Assembly: GCF_000442515.1 (NCBI RefSeq)
Contig: NZ_AQPH01000022.1
Span: 1-46,130 of the forward strand
From: Magnetospirillum fulvum MGU-K5
Lineage (GTDB): Bacteria; Pseudomonadota; Alphaproteobacteria; Rhodospirillales; Magnetospirillaceae
Length of the DNA stretch: 46,130 nucleotides
Direction: 5' to 3'
The position numbers and the translations under genes are program-made. The stretch's first letter is position 1, and every line of letters begins with the position of its first letter. The notes below the pieces were generated by a model. That model ran no database searches. It saw only the letters and a list, made by a program, of their open reading frames with translations, and was not told where the DNA came from. Positions 42,910 to 46,130 of this stretch are shown piece by piece.

Positions 42910-43281
42910 TCAAACGCCCGGCGGGGCCCGGGGCGGAGCCCAGGGGCGGACAGGTTCGGGCTGAACCGGCACCATCGCAGGGGGACGCGCCACCGCCATA
43001 TCCCAGCGCGGACCGGGCACTGGCACCGCCACCTCTTCCGTCAGGGCAAGATGGCCCTGCAACAGCGGCAGGCAGAACAGGCAATGGACGCAATCGGCCT
43101 GTCCGGCGGGCAAAACCGGCGGAGTCTGAGGCGGATGCCGTTGCGTCCCGCAGATCGGCCCGTCCGCGATGGCCCGGTCCTGGACGCTCGCCACCGTCAC
43201 ACCCGGCATCAGCGCGGCCGCCGCCACCTGAAAGACGATCAGGACCAATCCAAACCACGAAATCAGGCGGAATCGGGTCAT
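42910..43281 (-). CDS. DUF2946-like small Cys-rich exported protein upstream of the copper receptor
   Basis: A 123-residue protein with an N-terminal hydrophobic segment (RLISWFGLVLIVFQVAAAAL) and a central Cys cluster, ADCVHCLFCLPL, spaced CxxCxxC. This resembles the DUF2946 family often found beside TonB-dependent copper receptors. The tail is Pro-rich. It probably sits in the inner membrane or periplasm and binds copper, though no function is proven for the family. It lies 73 bp before the receptor gene on the same strand. The palindrome at 43373-43391 lies 92 bp before its start. Confidence 0.8.
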   Translation of the reverse strand: MTRFRLISWFGLVLIVFQVAAAALMPGVTVASVQDRAIADGPICGTQRHPPQTPPVLPAGQADCVHCLFCLPLLQGHLALTEEVAVPVPGPRWDMAVARPPAMVPVQPEPVRPWAPPRAPPGV

Positions 43282-43372
43282 GCAGGCAGAGCTTCATCCC
43301 GGCGGTAAGCGTTGCGATCGGGCCACCCCTGTCGCGGGGCGGGCTCGGAGGCCTTGACGGCACCAATTCCCT

Positions 43373-43391
43373 TGTAGTCTACTAGTCTACA
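43373..43391. promoter_or_regulatory. operator-like palindrome TGTAGTCTACTAGTCTACA (site 3) between divergent operons
   Basis: A 19-base palindrome with only one mismatched pair besides the centre. It contains the exact 12-mer of site 1. It lies between the copper-receptor operon (minus) and the CoA-transferase operon (plus), only six bases before the AAAGGAG at 43397, and could control both. Confidence 0.6.
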
Positions 43392-43410
43392 GTTTTAAAG
43401 GAGATTTGCG

Positions 43411-43464
43411 GTGCCCCGTGCCATCCCCTTAAGAATCGTACCGTTCGGCCCCGGCCCGACATGA
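43411..43464 (+). CDS. possible 17-residue leader peptide ahead of the CoA-transferase genes
   Basis: A GTG at 43411 has an excellent AAAGGAG seven bases upstream and opens MPRAIPLRIVPFGPGPT, stopping at a TGA that overlaps the ATG of the CoA-transferase alpha gene (ATGA). The transferase ATG itself has no good ribosome-binding site, so it may be translated by coupling to this peptide. Alternatively, a one-base error could fuse it to the transferase as an N-terminal extension. Confidence 0.4.
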   Translation: MPRAIPLRIVPFGPGPT

Positions 43465-44276
43465 GTCCCCGCCCCGATAAACGGGTTGGTCTCGACGATC
43501 TGGCTGCCGCCATCCCCAACCGGTCCTTGCTGGCGATTCCCGCCGATTACAGCGGACCGGCGATTGCCGCCACCCTGGCTCTGCTGCGCCGGGGTGTGCG
43601 CGATCTGCGCTTGGTGACCGCCCCAACCTCGGGGCTTCAGGCCGATCTGCTGATCGGAGCCGAGGCGGTCAGCGAAATCGAAACGGCCGGTGTGGCCTTG
43701 GGCGAACATGGGATGGCCCATCGCTTCCGCGCCGCGATCAGCGCGGGTACGCTGAAGATCAAGGACGCGACCTGTCCCGCCCTTCATGCCGGATTCCAGG
43801 CCGCCGCCAAGGGGGTTCCCTTCCTGCCGTTGCGCGGCATCCTCGGCAGCGACCTGCTGCGCCACCGTCCCGACTGGACAGTGATCCAAAATCCGTTCAG
43901 CGAGGCGAGCGATCCGATCGTCCTCGTCCCCGCCATTCACCCCGACGTGGCGCTGTTTCATGCTGCTCTGGCCGACCGCTTCGGCAATGTCTGGGTGGGG
44001 GTCCGCCGCGAATTGCTGACCCTGGCCCAGGCGGCGCGCCGCACCCTGGTGACGGTCGAAGCGATCTATGACGGCGACTTACTGGCCGATCCGGTCCGCG
44101 CCGCCGGGACTATCCCGCATCTGTATATCGAACAGGTCGCGCTGGTCCCGGGCGGGACAAAACCGCTGGCCTATAACGGCCACACCCCCGCCGACGATGC
44201 AGCCTTTGAGCGCTATACCGAGGCCAGCCGCAGCCAGGACGGCTTTGCCGCCCTTCTCGCCGAGTGGCTGGCATGA
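43461..44276 (+). CDS. CoA-transferase family protein, alpha subunit
   Basis: A 271-residue class I CoA-transferase alpha subunit (glutaconate/3-oxoacid type). The N-terminal KRVGLDDLAAAIPNRSLLAI and the later APTSGLQADLLIGAEAVSEI form the Rossmann-like CoA-binding core. The active-site Glu of this class lies on the beta subunit. It moves CoA between organic acids, or acts as a hydrolase as in IpdAB-type enzymes; the substrate is unknown. Its TGA overlaps the beta-subunit ATG. It is the first full gene of a three-gene operon with a CoA ligase, suggesting catabolism of an aromatic or alicyclic acid. Confidence 0.88.
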   Translation: MSPRPDKRVGLDDLAAAIPNRSLLAIPADYSGPAIAATLALLRRGVRDLRLVTAPTSGLQADLLIGAEAVSEIETAGVALGEHGMAHRFRAAISAGTLKIKDATCPALHAGFQAAAKGVPFLPLRGILGSDLLRHRPDWTVIQNPFSEASDPIVLVPAIHPDVALFHAALADRFGNVWVGVRRELLTLAQAARRTLVTVEAIYDGDLLADPVRAAGTIPHLYIEQVALVPGGTKPLAYNGHTPADDAAFERYTEASRSQDGFAALLAEWLA

Positions 44277-45007
44277 CCGGCCGGTTTTCCTCGGCCGAAT
44301 TCCTCGCCGCCACCCTCGCCCGCCTGCTGGCCGGGTCGCGAACCGTCGCGGTCGGCACCTCGTCACCGATCCCTGCCGCCGCCGCCTTGCTGGCCAATCT
44401 GGCGTCGCGCCAGCCGATGACGGTATCGCTGCTCGGCTCGTCCAGGACCAATCCGTTTACCAGCGGCGGCGTCGAACTGTTCGATTTCGCCGCCCAGGGA
44501 CGATTGGACAGCTTCGTTCTCGGCGGCGGTCAGATCGACGGAGCCGGAAACGTCAATCTGGTCGGGATCGGCGGCTACCCCACCAGCCGGGTCCGCTTTC
44601 CCGGTTGTTACGGCTCGGCCTATCTCGCCTCGCTGGTGCCCAATCTGGTGCTGTTTCGCGAGGAGCACAGCCACCGCGTCCTGGTGCCCCAGGTCGATTT
44701 CATCAGCGCGGCGGGACGCGGCCCCGACGGAACCTACCGGCCGGGCGGGCCGACCCATCTGCTGACCGGACGCGCCCTGTTCCGCTTCGACCGCGACCGG
44801 GGCGGCTTCACCCTGCTGTCGGTTCATCCCGGCGAGACCGTCGCCTCGGTGCGGGAGCAGACCGGCTTTGCCTTCGACACCGACCCCTCGGTTGGCGAAA
44901 CGCCGCCCCCCGATGCCGCCGCTCTGGTGCTGCTGCGCGGGCCGGTCGCGGCGGGACTGACCGAGCTTTACCCCGCCTTCACCCAACGCTTGCTGAAAAC
45001 GGTCTAA
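44273..45007 (+). CDS. CoA-transferase family protein, beta subunit
   Basis: A 244-residue partner of the alpha subunit (MTGRFSSAEFLAATLARLLA). Conserved features are GTSSPIPAAAALLANL, SLLGSSRTNPFTSGGVELFD, and GQIDGAGNVNLVGIGGYP. The usual catalytic Glu region of class I transferases is not obvious by eye, so an IpdB-like hydrolase role is possible. The ATG at 44273 overlaps the alpha stop (ATGA). The CoA ligase follows four bases after its stop. Confidence 0.87.
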   Translation: MTGRFSSAEFLAATLARLLAGSRTVAVGTSSPIPAAAALLANLASRQPMTVSLLGSSRTNPFTSGGVELFDFAAQGRLDSFVLGGGQIDGAGNVNLVGIGGYPTSRVRFPGCYGSAYLASLVPNLVLFREEHSHRVLVPQVDFISAAGRGPDGTYRPGGPTHLLTGRALFRFDRDRGGFTLLSVHPGETVASVREQTGFAFDTDPSVGETPPPDAAALVLLRGPVAAGLTELYPAFTQRLLKTV

Positions 45008-45011
45008 GTCC

Positions 45012-46130
45012 ATGCATCATTTCAATGTTCCAACCCGTGACCCCGGGGAATATCTGGCCGAACTGAACCGCCGCCGCTTTGAAAAGCTGAAACGGCAGAT
45101 CGCCTATCTTTGGGGCAACGAAGAGTATTTCCGCCCCCGCTTCATCGCTGCCGGGGTGACCTCGCCCGGCGACATTCGGACCTTCGACGATTTCCGCGCC
45201 CTGCCCCCGTTCATGGACAAGGCCAGCCACCGCGCCTCGCAGGAAGAGTCTCTGGCTCGCCATGGCCATCCCTTCGGGCTGCATCTGACCGCGCCGTTAA
45301 AGAACGTGATTCATCTGGCGGCGACCTCGGGCACCACCGGACAGCCGACCTGGTACGCCTTCACCCGCAAGGATCAGGCGATCACCAACGAGATTCTGGC
45401 CCGCTTGTTCGCGGTCGCCGGAGTCCGGCCGGGCGACACCACCTTTCACGCCTTCGGCCTGTCGCTGTGGCTGGCCGGGATCACCTTCATGCAGGCGCTC
45501 GAAGCCTATGGTGCCCGTCCCGTCGCGGTCGGGGCCGAGGGGGGCATTTCCAAAATCCTGCGCTATATCGAGATGACCCGGCCGCGCGCCTTGTTCGCGA
45601 CGCCGTCGCTGGTGGCGCAATTGATCGAGCGCGCTCCGGACGAGATCGGCAAGCCGGTCGGCGCGCTGGGCATCGAAATCCTGTTCTGCTCGGGCGAGCC
45701 GGGGGTCGGCCTGCCAGCCTTCCGCGAGCGGGTGACCGAAGCCTATGGCGCCCGGATTTTCGACGTGACGGGCGGAGCCTGGCACAACGGAACCATCTCG
45801 TGCGGCACCGGCTGGCACGGGATGCATCACCTCGCCGAGGATTATTGCTTCCGCTACGATCTGGTTGATCCCGTCACCCGCGCTCCGATCGAGTTGAAAG
45901 ACGGCGCGGTCGGCGAAGCCCTGCACACCGCGCTGGAATACGAAGCGGCTCCGGCCTTCCGCAATGCGACCGGCGACATTTTGCGCCTGCATGTCGGCGA
46001 ATGCCCCGGCTGCGGCCAGTTCGGGTCGCGGATCGAGATCATCGGGCGGGCCGACGACATGCTGAACGTCGAAGGGGGTGAAGGTCTATCCCTCGGCGCT
46101 TCAGGACATCGTCACCGGCTTCCTGCCCCA
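45012..46130 (+). CDS. phenylacetate-CoA ligase-like AMP-forming enzyme, partial, with one apparent frameshift
   Basis: The gene runs off the window. It starts at ATG 45012 (MHHFNVPTRDPGEYLAELNR). The P-loop-like AMP-binding motif AATSGTTGQPTWYAF and the later VTGGAWHNGTISCGTGWHG place it in the PaaK-type adenylate-forming family. A Cys-x-x-Cys near 46010 (GECPGCGQFG) is common in this group. It activates a carboxylic acid as an AMP ester and then a CoA thioester. At 46074-46078 a run of five G shifts the frame; with four G the sequence reads LNVEGVKVYPSALQDIVTGF, as expected. This is probably a sequencing error. Operon partner of the CoA-transferase genes. Confidence 0.88.
   Translation, partial: MHHFNVPTRDPGEYLAELNRRRFEKLKRQIAYLWGNEEYFRPRFIAAGVTSPGDIRTFDDFRALPPFMDKASHRASQEESLARHGHPFGLHLTAPLKNVIHLAATSGTTGQPTWYAFTRKDQAITNEILARLFAVAGVRPGDTTFHAFGLSLWLAGITFMQALEAYGARPVAVGAEGGISKILRYIEMTRPRALFATPSLVAQLIERAPDEIGKPVGALGIEILFCSGEPGVGLPAFRERVTEAYGARIFDVTGGAWHNGTISCGTGWHGMHHLAEDYCFRYDLVDPVTRAPIELKDGAVGEALHTALEYEAAPAFRNATGDILRLHVGECPGCGQFGSRIEIIGRADDMLNVEGGEGLSLGASGHRHRLPAP

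Noticed and set aside
45110-45868. 252-codon plus-strand ORF inside the CoA ligase
   Set aside because: It is an out-of-frame shadow (Arg/Pro/His-rich). The real frame starts at 45012 and carries the AMP-binding motif.

Overview
The window is high-GC alphaproteobacterial DNA from a purple non-sulfur phototroph, most likely Phaeospirillum (formerly Rhodospirillum) molischianum, P. fulvum or a close relative. The strongest clue is two tandem LH2 antenna pairs (20587-21437) whose alpha and beta peptides closely match, from memory, the crystallised P. molischianum LH2. No tRNA, rRNA or CRISPR array was seen.

Layout. 1-4800 is a disturbed accessory segment: a HigA-type antitoxin tail, a small frameshifted ORF, an S8-protease autotransporter of foreign character, an internally deleted IS5-family element, and a membrane-fusion-protein gene cut by that element. 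4853-12244 is a B12 module. A cobalamin riboswitch precedes btuB-btuF-btuC-btuD-tonB-cobF on the minus strand, and cbiZ lies divergent on the plus strand. 12414-13052 is an unknown protein. 13188-19058 is a red-light signalling cluster: heme oxygenase, an unknown Cys-rich protein, a multi-PAS bacteriophytochrome kinase and a NarL-type regulator. It meets tail-to-tail a MerR/B12-binding protein with CarH photoreceptor signatures (19010-20011).

20587-21437 is pucB2A2-pucB1A1, followed by about 1.2 kb of AT-rich non-coding DNA with repeated TGTC-N3-GACA-like palindromes. 22665-26461 holds a HisE/MazG-like protein, a Na/Pi cotransporter and an ABC-F ATPase. 26578-31360 is ethanolamine catabolism (AraC regulator, permease, eutC, eutB), which is B12-dependent. 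31555-34674 holds mop, a small membrane protein, nhaA and an Old Yellow Enzyme. 34735-43281 combines a GMC oxidoreductase with a NitT/TauT-type ABC importer, a membrane protein, tonB, an OprC/NosA-type copper receptor and a small Cys-rich protein. 43461 to the end is a CoA-transferase pair and a CoA ligase cut by the window edge.

How it fits together. B12 links uptake, salvage (cbiZ), synthesis (cobF), a consumer (eutBC) and a probable B12 light sensor. Two photoreceptor systems of different colour lie beside LH2 genes whose alpha subunits lack the Trp45 that hydrogen-bonds B850, suggesting a blue-shifted (B800-820) antenna. A 12-base palindrome, TCTACTAGTCTA, recurs exactly upstream of the ABC operon and between the copper-receptor and CoA-transferase operons, with a partial copy before the membrane-protein gene, suggesting one regulator.

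Caveat. At least five genes carry single-base frameshifts at homopolymer runs, which looks more like sequencing error than gene decay.
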